Below, in pieces: positions 1-5,586 of a stretch of 11,451 bases of DNA. Numbering within the stretch: position 1 is the stretch's first letter; each line of letters opens with the position of its first letter. Made by a program: the position numbers and the translations under genes. Origin of the DNA: Solirubrobacterales bacterium (GTDB taxonomy: Bacteria; Actinomycetota; Thermoleophilia; Solirubrobacterales; Solirubrobacteraceae); NCBI GenBank assembly GCA_003157595.1, contig PMKB01000018.1, positions 1 to 11,451 on the forward strand. The letters are read 5' to 3'. The notes beneath the pieces were generated by a model. It was not told the DNA's origin, searched no databases, and saw only the letters and a list, made by a program, of their open reading frames with translations.

Positions 1-69
1 CCAGCGGCGCGTCTGGTGGCCGAAGTGCACTCCAGCCTCCAACAGCTCCTTGAGTCCTGGCTGGGCCAC
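1..69 (-). CDS. rpsB: 30S ribosomal protein S2, N-terminal fragment (runs off left edge)
   Basis: Only the first 23 codons are present, because the gene continues beyond the left edge. From a GTG start the peptide reads MAQPGLKELLEAG followed by VHFGHQTRRW, which is the hallmark opening of bacterial S2 (the family typically has LLEAGVHFGHQTRRWNPKM). S2 is a late-assembling small-subunit protein on the solvent side of the 30S particle. The start is fixed by the family N-terminus and by an AAGGAG Shine-Dalgarno at 77-82, seven bases upstream, one of the best ribosome-binding sites in the window. The gene is separated from rluD by about 200 nt holding a hairpin and a possible promoter, so it probably begins its own transcription unit. 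In most bacteria rpsB is followed by tsf, which would lie to the left of this window. Identification is confident despite the short fragment. Confidence 0.93.
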   Translation of the reverse strand, partial: MAQPGLKELLEAGVHFGHQTRRW

Positions 70-76
70 GGTAGAG

Positions 77-82
77 CTCCTT
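77..82 (-). promoter_or_regulatory. Shine-Dalgarno of rpsB
   Basis: AAGGAG on the minus strand lies seven bases before the GTG start of rpsB. It is near-perfect to the 16S rRNA anti-SD and decides the start codon of this truncated gene. Confidence 0.85.
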
Positions 83-187
83 GTTGGTGTGATCAGGTGC
101 CGCGCGGCGGGCCGTGCGGACCTGGAGCACTCGCTCCGGGCAGGACGCAGGCCCTCGACGCCGTGCGGGTCGAGTTATGGGCCTCAC
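83..187 (-). promoter_or_regulatory. Structured leader region of rpsB (candidate S2 autoregulatory element)
   Basis: The non-coding stretch upstream of rpsB is rich in self-complementarity. A hairpin at 121-139 has a GGAGC / GCTCC stem with a GAGT loop, extended by two C-G pairs across a one-base bulge. A 10-nt GC palindrome sits at 99-108. The 9-mer GCCGTGCGG (plus strand) occurs twice, at 111-119 and 160-168. If the -10 element proposed at 188-193 is right, the transcript would carry a leader of roughly 110 nt. rpsB leaders are sites of S2 feedback control in other bacteria, so a regulatory role is reasonable, but it is inference here; I do not recognise a specific named RNA family. Confidence 0.4.
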
Positions 188-193
188 ATCTTA
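188..193 (-). promoter_or_regulatory. Candidate -10 box for rpsB
   Basis: The minus strand reads TAAGAT here, a good match to the TANNNT -10 consensus of the housekeeping sigma factor, in the only sizeable intergenic region upstream of rpsB. The hexamers 17-18 nt further upstream (ACGCCC, GACGCC) do not resemble a -35 box, and the nearest TTCGAC lies 21 nt away. The call is therefore tentative. Confidence 0.3.
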
Positions 194-248
194 GAGCGCC
201 GAACTCGTTGGGGCGTCGAAGGCGATCCCTCACCGACATCGACCGTCG

Positions 249-268
249 CCCCACACCGCGGTGCGGGG
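249..268 (-). terminator. Hairpin just after rluD, possible transcription terminator
   Basis: On the minus strand a 20-nt inverted repeat begins four bases after the rluD stop codon. CCCCGCAC pairs with GTGTGGGG (eight pairs including one G-U wobble) around a CGCG loop. The wobble pairs only in the minus-strand transcript (A-C mismatch on the plus strand), which favours a role for minus-strand RNA. No U-tract follows, as is common for high-GC actinobacterial terminators, so termination strength is uncertain. Confidence 0.45.
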
Positions 269-272
269 AGCC

Positions 273-1166
273 TCAGCCGAGCCTGGCGAGTGCCAGCGCG
301 TTGGTCAGATCGTCCGGCATCGCGGACTCGATCACCAACTGCTCGCCGCTGAAGGGCTGCGCCAGCTCGAGCCGCGCGGCGTGCAGGAACTGCCGCCGCA
401 GGCCGTAGCGACCCGCGGTCCCGTACTCCCGGTCGCCGCAGACCGGGTGCCCGATCGCCTCGAAGTGCGCACGGATCTGATGCGTGCGCCCAGTCTCCAG
501 CCGCACGCGCAGCAGCGCGGAGGACGGCAGCGCCTCCTCGAGTACGAAATGGGTGCGCGCGGCCCGCGGCTTGTCGGTGTCGATCGACATGCGCGTCCGG
601 GCGCGCCGGTCGCGGCCGAGCGGCGCGTCGATCGTGCCGCTGCGCGCCGGCGGGCGGCCCTCGACGAGCGCCAGGTACTCGCGCACGATCTGGCGTGCTG
701 CGAGCGCAGCCTTCAGGCGGCGATGGGTCTCCTCGCTCTTGGCAACCACCAGCAGCCCGGAGGTGTCCTTGTCGAGCCGGTGAACGATGCCCGGGCGCCA
801 CGACTCGCCGCCCGCGGCGCCGTGGCGAGCCAGCGCGTGCGAGAGGGTGCCGTCGCGGTGTGGGCCGGCAGGGTGCACGACGACCCCCGCGGGCTTGGCG
901 ACGACGATCAGCTCGTTGTCCTCGTAAGCGATCACCAGCTCGGGCAGTTCGCCGCCCGAGTGCTCCTGAACAGCGACCAGCGGCGAGATCGCGATCGTCT
1001 CACCGCCGCGCAGGCGATCGTTCTTGCGACCCGCCGCGCCATCAAGGGACACCGCGCCTGCCTCGATCCGCCGCTGCGCCTGCGCTCGCGAGCCGAACCT
1101 CTCGGCGAGGAACTGGTCGAGGCGTTCGCCGGCGGCTTCAGGCGGGACGCGTAGCTGCTCCACCAC
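273..1166 (-). CDS. rluD: RluA/RluD-family 23S rRNA pseudouridine synthase
   Basis: The 297-residue protein converts specific uridines in large-subunit rRNA to pseudouridine, most likely in the helix 69 region if it is a true RluD, although RluA-family specificity cannot be read from sequence. An N-terminal S4 RNA-binding domain covers about residues 12-60 (GERLDQFLAERF opening). The catalytic domain follows from about residue 78, with the signature HRLDKDTSGLLVVAK at 129-143; Asp132 is the expected catalytic nucleophile. TGRTHQIRAHF at 225-235 and HPVCGDREYG at 240-249 complete the family fingerprint. Length is normal (about 300). There are tandem GTG codons at 1166 and 1163; either could be the start, and neither has a strong Shine-Dalgarno. 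It overlaps the end of lspA by 29 nt, and lspA-rluD adjacency is common in Gram-positives. Confidence 0.93.
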   Translation of the reverse strand: MVEQLRVPPEAAGERLDQFLAERFGSRAQAQRRIEAGAVSLDGAAGRKNDRLRGGETIAISPLVAVQEHSGGELPELVIAYEDNELIVVAKPAGVVVHPAGPHRDGTLSHALARHGAAGGESWRPGIVHRLDKDTSGLLVVAKSEETHRRLKAALAARQIVREYLALVEGRPPARSGTIDAPLGRDRRARTRMSIDTDKPRAARTHFVLEEALPSSALLRVRLETGRTHQIRAHFEAIGHPVCGDREYGTAGRYGLRRQFLHAARLELAQPFSGEQLVIESAMPDDLTNALALARLG

Positions 1167-1605
1167 GACCCACCACCCACAACAGGGTCACCACACCGAA
1201 CGTGATCGACGCGTCGGCGAGATTGAAGGCGGGCCAGTCCGGCAGCTTGATGAAGTCGGTGACCATTCCCACCCTCAGACGGTCGAGGAGGTTGCCGAGC
1301 GCCCCGCCGACGATCAGGCCGCACGCCAACCAGATCCACCGCTGCTCGCGATGCAGCGCGAAATACGTCAGCACGGCCGCCAGGATGATCGCCGCGACGG
1401 CGATCACGCCAACCTCGCTGCGCGTGAACAGGCTGAAGGCGATGCCGCTGTTCTGTGCATGGACGAGCGTCACGCCGGGCAGCAGGTGCCGGCGGTCGCC
1501 GAGCGCGATCGAGTCGCGCACGAGCGCCTTGGTGAGTTGGTCGGCGACCAGCACGACCGCAGCGACGGCAGCGGCCCGCCTCGATGCCCGGCCCGCCGGG
1601 GCCAT
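1138..1605 (-). CDS. lspA: Lipoprotein signal peptidase (signal peptidase II)
   Basis: The 155-residue integral membrane aspartyl protease removes signal peptides from diacylglyceryl-modified prolipoproteins at the cytoplasmic membrane. Four hydrophobic segments are visible (about residues 11-29, 65-83, 91-107 and 132-147). The family motifs are all there: ADQLTK (21-26), QNSGIAFS (51-58), GGALGNLLDRL (100-110) followed by VTDFI, and FNLADASI (127-134). Asp117 and Asp131 are the expected catalytic pair. The ATG start shares its A with the TGA stop of yggT (TGATG), so translation is probably coupled; no separate Shine-Dalgarno is seen. Length matches the family (about 150-165). The C-terminal tail is short and rich in Gly and Ala. 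Confidence 0.95.
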   Translation of the reverse strand: MAPAGRASRRAAAVAAVVLVADQLTKALVRDSIALGDRRHLLPGVTLVHAQNSGIAFSLFTRSEVGVIAVAAIILAAVLTYFALHREQRWIWLACGLIVGGALGNLLDRLRVGMVTDFIKLPDWPAFNLADASITFGVVTLLWVVGRGGAATRPA

Positions 1606-1907
1606 CACCGGATCGCGGTCGAGACCAGCGTGCCGACGATCTGCAGCACGATGATGCCGATGATCGGGCTGAAGTCGAGGCCGCCGAACGATGGCAGGAA
1701 CCGCCGGAAGATCCGTAGGTACGGCTCGCAGACGTCGCGCAGAAAGCCCAGGATCGCGTCGCTCGTTCGCGAATACGGGATCCGCAGACCGGCGGTGAAG
1801 ACCAGGCTCGTGAGGATGTAGGCGAAGATCACGAGCGTGTAGACCCAGGTCAGCGCCACGACGAAGTCCGCGATCGTCCCGCGAACGTTGGTGAGCGCCA
1901 GGATCAC
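1605..1907 (-). CDS. yggT: YggT family small membrane protein (YlmG-like)
   Basis: The 100-residue protein has two predicted membrane spans (about residues 13-37 and 80-98). Between them lies the conserved amphipathic stretch that defines the family: SDAILGFLRDVCEPYLRIF, then RRFLPSFGGLDFSPI (residues 68-82). In Gram-positives its homologue YlmG sits next to sepF, and in plants YlmG proteins affect nucleoid and plastid division, but the biochemical role is not settled. The GTG start overlaps the TGA stop of proC by four bases (GTGA) and the stop overlaps the lspA start by one base. It is therefore embedded in a proC-yggT-lspA-rluD subunit. proC-yggT adjacency is also typical of proteobacteria. 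Family assignment is firm; function is open. Confidence 0.9.
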   Translation of the reverse strand: MILALTNVRGTIADFVVALTWVYTLVIFAYILTSLVFTAGLRIPYSRTSDAILGFLRDVCEPYLRIFRRFLPSFGGLDFSPIIGIIVLQIVGTLVSTAIR

Positions 1908-2641
1908 GTCGTGCTCGGGCCGGCGACCGCCGCGGCGGCATCGGCGAACGCGCTGCGCAGGCCAGCGTGCTCGAGCACGCGGAGCCCACGAGCCGTCATC
2001 CCGCCGGGCGAGGTCACCTCCCTGCGTACAGCCAACGTGTCCATGTCGCGTGCCTGAAGCAGCGCCGCGGAGCCCGCCAGCGCGCCGCCGACCAGCACCG
2101 CCGCCTGCGCCGCCGGGATTCCCTGGCCCACGGCCGCGTCGATCCAGGCCTCGGCGACAAGCGCCAGATAGGCGGGAGCGACGCCGCTCACAGCGGTCGC
2201 GGCGTCCATCAGCCGCTCCTCCAGCCGCACGACGGTCCCGACGCGTTCAAGCAGCGCCTCGACCTCCGCAAGCTCCGCTCCGCAGACGCACGTGACCCCC
2301 GCTCGGATCGCGGACGCCGTGTTCGGCATCGCCCGCACGATCTGCGCCCCCGGATAGGCGGCCGCCAGCTGCTCGACCGTCACGCGACCGAGCAGCGAAA
2401 GCACGACCGGCGCTGCGCCGACCTCGCGTGCCACCGCCTCGAGCTGCGCCGGCTTGTGCGCCAGCACCACCAGCTCCGCCCGCTCACCGAGCTCCCGATT
2501 GGAGGCAACCGCCTCCCCGCCGACCAGCTCGGCCAGCGACGCCGCGCGCCCCGACCCGTGATCGGTGAAAAGCGCGGGTTCGCCGAAGCCGAGCGCCAGC
2601 GCGCGAGCCATGTTCCCGGAACCAACGAATCCAACGAGCAT
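1904..2641 (-). CDS. proC: Pyrroline-5-carboxylate reductase
   Basis: The 245-residue cytoplasmic enzyme reduces pyrroline-5-carboxylate to proline with NAD(P)H, the last step of proline synthesis. The N-terminal Rossmann fold starts with VGFVGSGNMARAL (residues 3-15), containing the dinucleotide-binding GxGxM loop. VRAMPNTASAIRAG (102-115) is the conserved substrate and cofactor segment. The C-terminal dimerisation domain has SGVAPAYL (152-159) and the signature EVTSPGGMTARGL (208-220), with Thr216 of the GGMT motif in place. The ATG start is chosen because the Rossmann beta strand begins directly after it; the frame stays open upstream but that part lacks family similarity. It is slightly shorter than usual (about 265-275), with no missing motif. 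The Shine-Dalgarno is weak, and there is a 59-nt gap to the acetyltransferase gene upstream. Confidence 0.94.
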   Translation of the reverse strand: MLVGFVGSGNMARALALGFGEPALFTDHGSGRAASLAELVGGEAVASNRELGERAELVVLAHKPAQLEAVAREVGAAPVVLSLLGRVTVEQLAAAYPGAQIVRAMPNTASAIRAGVTCVCGAELAEVEALLERVGTVVRLEERLMDAATAVSGVAPAYLALVAEAWIDAAVGQGIPAAQAAVLVGGALAGSAALLQARDMDTLAVRREVTSPGGMTARGLRVLEHAGLRSAFADAAAAVAGPSTT

Positions 2642-2700
2642 CAGAACAAGGCTACCGGCCGCTCGAGCGATCCGGCGGGCCCGCTTGAGCCGTGTGCCGG
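2642..2700. other. Intergenic gap with two self-complementary decamers
   Basis: The 59-nt gap between the acetyltransferase gene and proC holds two perfect palindromes, CGCTCGAGCG at 2660-2669 and GCGGGCCCGC at 2675-2684. A longer imperfect pairing brackets the second one (GCTCGAGC at 2661-2668 with GCTTGAGC at 2683-2690). These can fold into a compact GC-rich structure and could act as an mRNA stability or attenuation element. No U-tract or clear promoter is visible. Confidence 0.35.
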
Positions 2701-3510
2701 CTATCCACCCGGAGGCTCGGCCGCCTGCGCCGCGAACGCGACGCCGATCCTGCGGAAGCCGGCGCGCTCGTAGATCCGGGCCACGTCGTCGTTCTGCGCC
2801 GACACCAGGAGCGTGGTGACGCCCTGAGCCACTGCATCGCTTGCAAGCCGCGCCGTCAGTGCACCGGCGATGCCGCGTCGGCGCGCGCACGGCAGCGTCG
2901 CGACGGCGACCACCTCTGCGGCCTCGGCAACGGGCTGGTAGGCGCCTGTGGCGAGAACGCCGTTCGGATCCTCCTCGGCTACGGCGGTGACGGTCAGGCC
3001 GCTCTCGGCCCGGTAGAGCAGATGCGCCACGACCTCGGACGACAGGGAGCGGCGAACCGCGTCGCGCTCGGCGACGCAGGGGACGCCGGTGCCGGTCCCC
3101 CCGTATCTGAAGGCGACGTCGGCGACCGCACGACCGGTCACCAGGCCTGGGTCCTCCCAACCGGCGATCCGGATCTCGACGCCGTCGACGTCGGCGTGAG
3201 ATACGCGCCGTGCGTCGGCGACGAGCAGCGCGTGCGAGTGCACACCGAGCCCGAACTCGCCGGCAACCCGCTGGAGCTCCGGGCACACCTCGCCGACCCA
3301 CTCAATCTGGAGCGCGACCTCGTGCTCGGCGCACATGGCAGCGAGGATCTCGACGTCGGCGCTCCCAATCGGACGATCGAGGCCGACCGCGGGGCGAGCG
3401 TAGTACGCCCACGGAGCACGGCCGACGAACAGCGTGAACGCCCCGGCCGCTATCGCATCCGAGTCGGGCCGTGGAGCGGCGTCCAGATAGCGGTTGACGA
3501 GCTTGATCAT
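2701..3510 (-). CDS. GNAT-family N-acetyltransferase with an extra N-terminal domain
   Basis: The C-terminal half (about residues 110-258 of 269) is a GNAT fold. VVAVATLPCARRRGIAGALT (200-219) supplies motif A, with the acetyl-CoA pyrophosphate loop RRRGIAGAL, and NDDVARIYERAGFRRIGVA (240-258) is the typical closing segment. The first 110 residues form a separate region with no family I recognise; the stretch APWAYYARP is its most distinctive part. The substrate cannot be inferred. The gene sits alone between sepF and proC with gaps of 99 and 59 nt, so it may be transcribed separately or read through. Start choice is ATG at 3510; a TTG directly before it would add one residue. The start lies inside the 13-nt palindrome CTTGATGATCAAG. 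Shine-Dalgarno pairing is weak. It could be a protein N-acetyltransferase or a small-molecule or resistance-type enzyme. Confidence 0.8.
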   Translation of the reverse strand: MIKLVNRYLDAAPRPDSDAIAAGAFTLFVGRAPWAYYARPAVGLDRPIGSADVEILAAMCAEHEVALQIEWVGEVCPELQRVAGEFGLGVHSHALLVADARRVSHADVDGVEIRIAGWEDPGLVTGRAVADVAFRYGGTGTGVPCVAERDAVRRSLSSEVVAHLLYRAESGLTVTAVAEEDPNGVLATGAYQPVAEAAEVVAVATLPCARRRGIAGALTARLASDAVAQGVTTLLVSAQNDDVARIYERAGFRRIGVAFAAQAAEPPGG

Positions 3511-3609
3511 CAAGAACCCGACCGTGAGACCGAGCCGCGCCGAGTCGCGCGAGCAATGGCACCGTCAGCTGCTACGAGGCTACGCTTCGGGGAATCGCAA
3601 CGACGAAGT
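3511..3609. other. Intergenic gap between sepF and the acetyltransferase gene
   Basis: This 99-nt stretch is the longest gap inside the hisZ-to-rluD gene series. On the minus strand it contains a small CGCGC-GACTCG-GCGCG hairpin and a TTGCGA that could serve as a -35 element, but I see no matching -10 box at 16-18 nt. A promoter for the acetyltransferase gene is possible but not supported by a clear motif. Confidence 0.3.
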
Positions 3610-4188
3610 TCAAGCTTGGTTGAAAAAGCCCTTCTCGATCAGTCGCGCGCGCTCTTCGGCGGACAGTTCGACGTTGCGCGGCGTCAGCATGAAGACCTTG
3701 TCGGCGATCCGCTGCATGCCGCCGTCGAGTGCGTAGGTGAGCCCGCTGGCGAAGTCGATCAGTCGCATCACGAGCGGCGTGTCGATGCCCTGGAGGTTCA
3801 GGATCACCGGTATGCCATCGCGGAACTTGTCGGCGACCTGTTGGGCGTCGTTGAAGGATTTGGGGATCACCAGATGCACGCCGAAATCGCCGGCCGATCC
3901 GCCCCGGGTCGTTCCCGCGCGCCCGCCTGTCACCGAGCGCAGCACGGCCGCCGGGCGCGACGGCGGCGCGGCCGCGCCGTCGTCGTCGTCGGCGAAGATG
4001 TCGTCGAACTCGTCGCGGCGGCGGCGACCCTGCAGGCGCCGTACGTTGGGGCGCTCACGGTAGCGGTCCGCCAGCGCGGCCTCCGGCTGCTCGCGCACCG
4101 CATCGGTCTCGTAGTCGTCGTACTCGTCAGCCTCTTCGGCCAGACCGAAGTACACGAGTGTGCGATGCCAGGAATCTCGGAGCGGCAT
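3610..4188 (-). CDS. sepF: Cell division protein SepF
   Basis: The 192-residue protein is a membrane-associated partner of FtsZ that helps tether and shape the Z-ring at mid-cell. The N-terminus MPLRDSWHRTLVYFGLAEE fits the amphipathic membrane-targeting helix of SepF. A charged linker follows: acidic (about 18-30), then basic (RRLQGRRRR, about 50-58), then acidic again (DEFDDIFADDDD, 59-70). The C-terminal SepF domain (about 101-177) carries VHLVIPKSFNDAQQVADKF, VILNLQ, RLIDFASGLTYALDGGMQR and VFMLTPRNVEL. The ATG start matches family N-termini; an in-frame GTG at 4233, two bases after the yggS stop, would add 15 residues, and neither start has a good Shine-Dalgarno. In Bacillus the homologue YlmF lies in the same pgeF-yggS-sepF-yggT order. 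SepF supports a Gram-positive or actinobacterial origin. Confidence 0.93.
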   Translation of the reverse strand: MPLRDSWHRTLVYFGLAEEADEYDDYETDAVREQPEAALADRYRERPNVRRLQGRRRRDEFDDIFADDDDGAAAPPSRPAAVLRSVTGGRAGTTRGGSAGDFGVHLVIPKSFNDAQQVADKFRDGIPVILNLQGIDTPLVMRLIDFASGLTYALDGGMQRIADKVFMLTPRNVELSAEERARLIEKGFFNQA

Positions 4189-4234
4189 GGCTGGATGTTT
4201 CGCTGATCGACGTTGTTTCCCTGCAAACGGCACT
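4189..4234. other. Gap between yggS and sepF
   Basis: The 46 nt before the chosen sepF start are noticeably less GC-rich than the surroundings (for example TTTGCAGGGAAACAACG on the minus strand). No convincing Shine-Dalgarno sits at the normal distance from the sepF ATG. A TTGCAG could be a -35 element, but no TANNNT follows at suitable spacing. The stretch may instead be coding if the upstream GTG is used. Confidence 0.3.
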
Positions 4235-4921
4235 CTACCGGACGATCCCGCCGAAACCCGGCGGTGACCGCTGTGCGAAAAGGATAGTGCCGATCCGTAC
4301 GATCGTGGCGCCCTCTTCGACCGCGACCTCGAAATCCTGGCTCGTGCCCATCGACAGGGTCGTCAGCTCGCGCTCGCGCGCGAGCGCGCCGAGCGCGGCG
4401 AAATGGACCCGGCTCTGCTGGGGATCGTCGGTCTGTGGCGGCATCGTCATCAGCCCGACGACCTTGACCGGGGAGCGGGCGATGAAGGCGTCGAGCTCCC
4501 GAGGAGCGATTCCCGCCTTCCCCGACTCGCCGCTGACGTTGACCTCAACGAGGATCTCGAAGCCGTCCGGCGCGTGACGCTCCAGCTCGTTCAACACCGA
4601 GTCGCTGGCGACGGAGTGGATCAGCTCGACGTGCGCAACGATCAGCCTGACCTTGCGCGACTGCAGCGCTCCGATGAAGTGCCAGCGCAGCCGGCCCTGC
4701 GCTCGCGCCGCCTTCTCGACCAGATCGTGCGCGCGGTTCTCCCCCACGAGGGTGACGCCGGCGTCCGCCAGGGTCGGAATGTCAGCCGCGTCGAGGTACT
4801 TGACGGCCGCGAGGATCTCGACATCGCCGCCGTCGCGGCCGGCGCGGGCGGCCGCGCGCTCGATCCGCTCCCGCACGGACGCCAGGTTCGCGCGCACAAC
4901 CTCGGCGTTCAGGACAGCCAC
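4235..4921 (-). CDS. yggS: YggS family PLP-binding protein (PLP homeostasis)
   Basis: The 228-residue protein has the fold-type III PLP-barrel of the YggS/PROSC family, which binds pyridoxal phosphate and buffers its level rather than catalysing a known reaction. The PLP lysine is Lys41 in ILAAVKYLDA. Further family marks are LVGENRAHDLVEK (58-70), WHFIGALQSRK (80-90), and the phosphate-binding end segment SMGTSQDFEVAVEEGAT followed by VRIGT. The GTG start at 4921 overlaps the pgeF stop by 13 nt and has an AAGGCGG-like site upstream. An in-frame start at 5002 would add 27 residues inside pgeF that look unrelated to the family, and a GTG at 4897 lacks a properly spaced Shine-Dalgarno. It matches YlmE of the Bacillus ylm cluster and also the yggS-proC-yggT grouping of proteobacteria. 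Confidence 0.92.
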   Translation of the reverse strand: MAVLNAEVVRANLASVRERIERAAARAGRDGGDVEILAAVKYLDAADIPTLADAGVTLVGENRAHDLVEKAARAQGRLRWHFIGALQSRKVRLIVAHVELIHSVASDSVLNELERHAPDGFEILVEVNVSGESGKAGIAPRELDAFIARSPVKVVGLMTMPPQTDDPQQSRVHFAALGALARERELTTLSMGTSQDFEVAVEEGATIVRIGTILFAQRSPPGFGGIVR

Positions 4922-5586
4922 GCGAATCCGCCTTGGCGCCCGGTCGCTGTCCCATCGCGCCGATGTGAGAAGAAGCGCCCCCGCGGCGCACAGATCGTGC
5001 ACAGATCAACGTCTCGCACCGCCACGACGCCCGCCTCGCGCAGTTGGCCAGCCGCCACGGCCTTCAGATCCAGCAGCCGCCCGCGACTCACGCCGTGGGC
5101 AGCGAAGCGCTCACGCACCTCATCCCCGGTCTCGTAGCAGCAGCCTCCGGCTCCGGGCCCGATCACGGCCTCAAGATCTCCCTCGACGCCGAGCGCCCGC
5201 AGCGCGCGCACGCCCTCGCCGGCGATGCCGGCGGCCAACCCCCGCCAACCGCCGTGGAGCATCGCAACCCCGCCCTCCCCGCCGACGGCGATCGGCAGGC
5301 AATCGGCGACATGCACCCCCACGGCGACGCGCGGAAGCGCACTCGCAACTGCGTCCCCCTCGCCGACGCCGACGACGTAGCCGCTAACCGGCTCATCCAC
5401 CACCACCACCTCGGCGCCGTGGACCTGGCGCGCAACAGCGACGGCGTCCACGCCGAGGAGCTCCAGCACGCGACCCTGCACCACCGCCAGCGGCTCACCC
5501 GGACCACGCGAGCTCACGCGCAGATCACCGTCAGCGGCATCGGTGAACACCGCCGTCCAGCGGCCGGAATCAACGCGGAGTGTCAA
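4909..5586 (-). CDS. pgeF: Laccase-domain protein, peptidoglycan editing factor family (YfiH/YlmD)
   Basis: The 225-residue protein belongs to the DUF152 family, older annotated as multicopper polyphenol oxidase. In E. coli the family member YfiH (PgeF) keeps incorrect amino acids out of peptidoglycan stem peptides, and other members have been reported to act on purine nucleosides. The metal-site residues are visible: His56 in QVHGAEV, Cys96 in HVADCLPI and His111 in AMLHGGWRGLAAGI. IGPGAGGCCYETGDEV (142-157) and CTICAPRGRFFSHRRDG (196-212) are the other conserved blocks, and the protein ends TGRQGGFAWLS. The TTG start overlaps the TGA of the preceding gene by four bases (TTGA) and is preceded by a G-rich AGGGGGG tract. 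Its place before yggS and sepF is the classic ylmD-ylmE-ylmF order, which fits a role linked to wall synthesis and division. Confidence 0.92.
   Translation of the reverse strand: MTLRVDSGRWTAVFTDAADGDLRVSSRGPGEPLAVVQGRVLELLGVDAVAVARQVHGAEVVVVDEPVSGYVVGVGEGDAVASALPRVAVGVHVADCLPIAVGGEGGVAMLHGGWRGLAAGIAGEGVRALRALGVEGDLEAVIGPGAGGCCYETGDEVRERFAAHGVSRGRLLDLKAVAAGQLREAGVVAVRDVDLCTICAPRGRFFSHRRDGTATGRQGGFAWLS

Noticed and set aside
184..801. A minus-strand frame of about 205 codons extending past the rluD stop towards rpsB
   Set aside because: It is in a different frame from rluD, has an Arg/Ala/Gly-rich out-of-frame composition and ends in the region better explained by the hairpin and rpsB leader.
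261..1154. A 297-codon plus-strand open frame mirroring rluD
   Set aside because: The minus-strand frame carries the full RluA/S4 fingerprint; the plus-strand translation has none.
2642..3301. Upstream extension of proC to a longer frame
   Set aside because: The added residues are Arg-rich out-of-frame translation of the acetyltransferase gene; the Rossmann strand of ProC starts right at the ATG at 2641.
2692..4206. A 504-codon open frame on the plus strand
   Set aside because: It lies antisense to sepF, the acetyltransferase gene and the end of proC, has no recognisable domain, and is the expected by-product of GC-rich coding on the opposite strand.
4922..5002. N-terminal extension of yggS to an upstream in-frame start
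   Set aside because: The extra 27 residues lie wholly inside pgeF and do not resemble YggS N-termini, and the GTG at 4921 fits family length and coupling.
4909..5586. Annotating pgeF as a true multicopper laccase
   Set aside because: The family keeps a single His-Cys-His metal site and lacks the cupredoxin copper motifs of real laccases.
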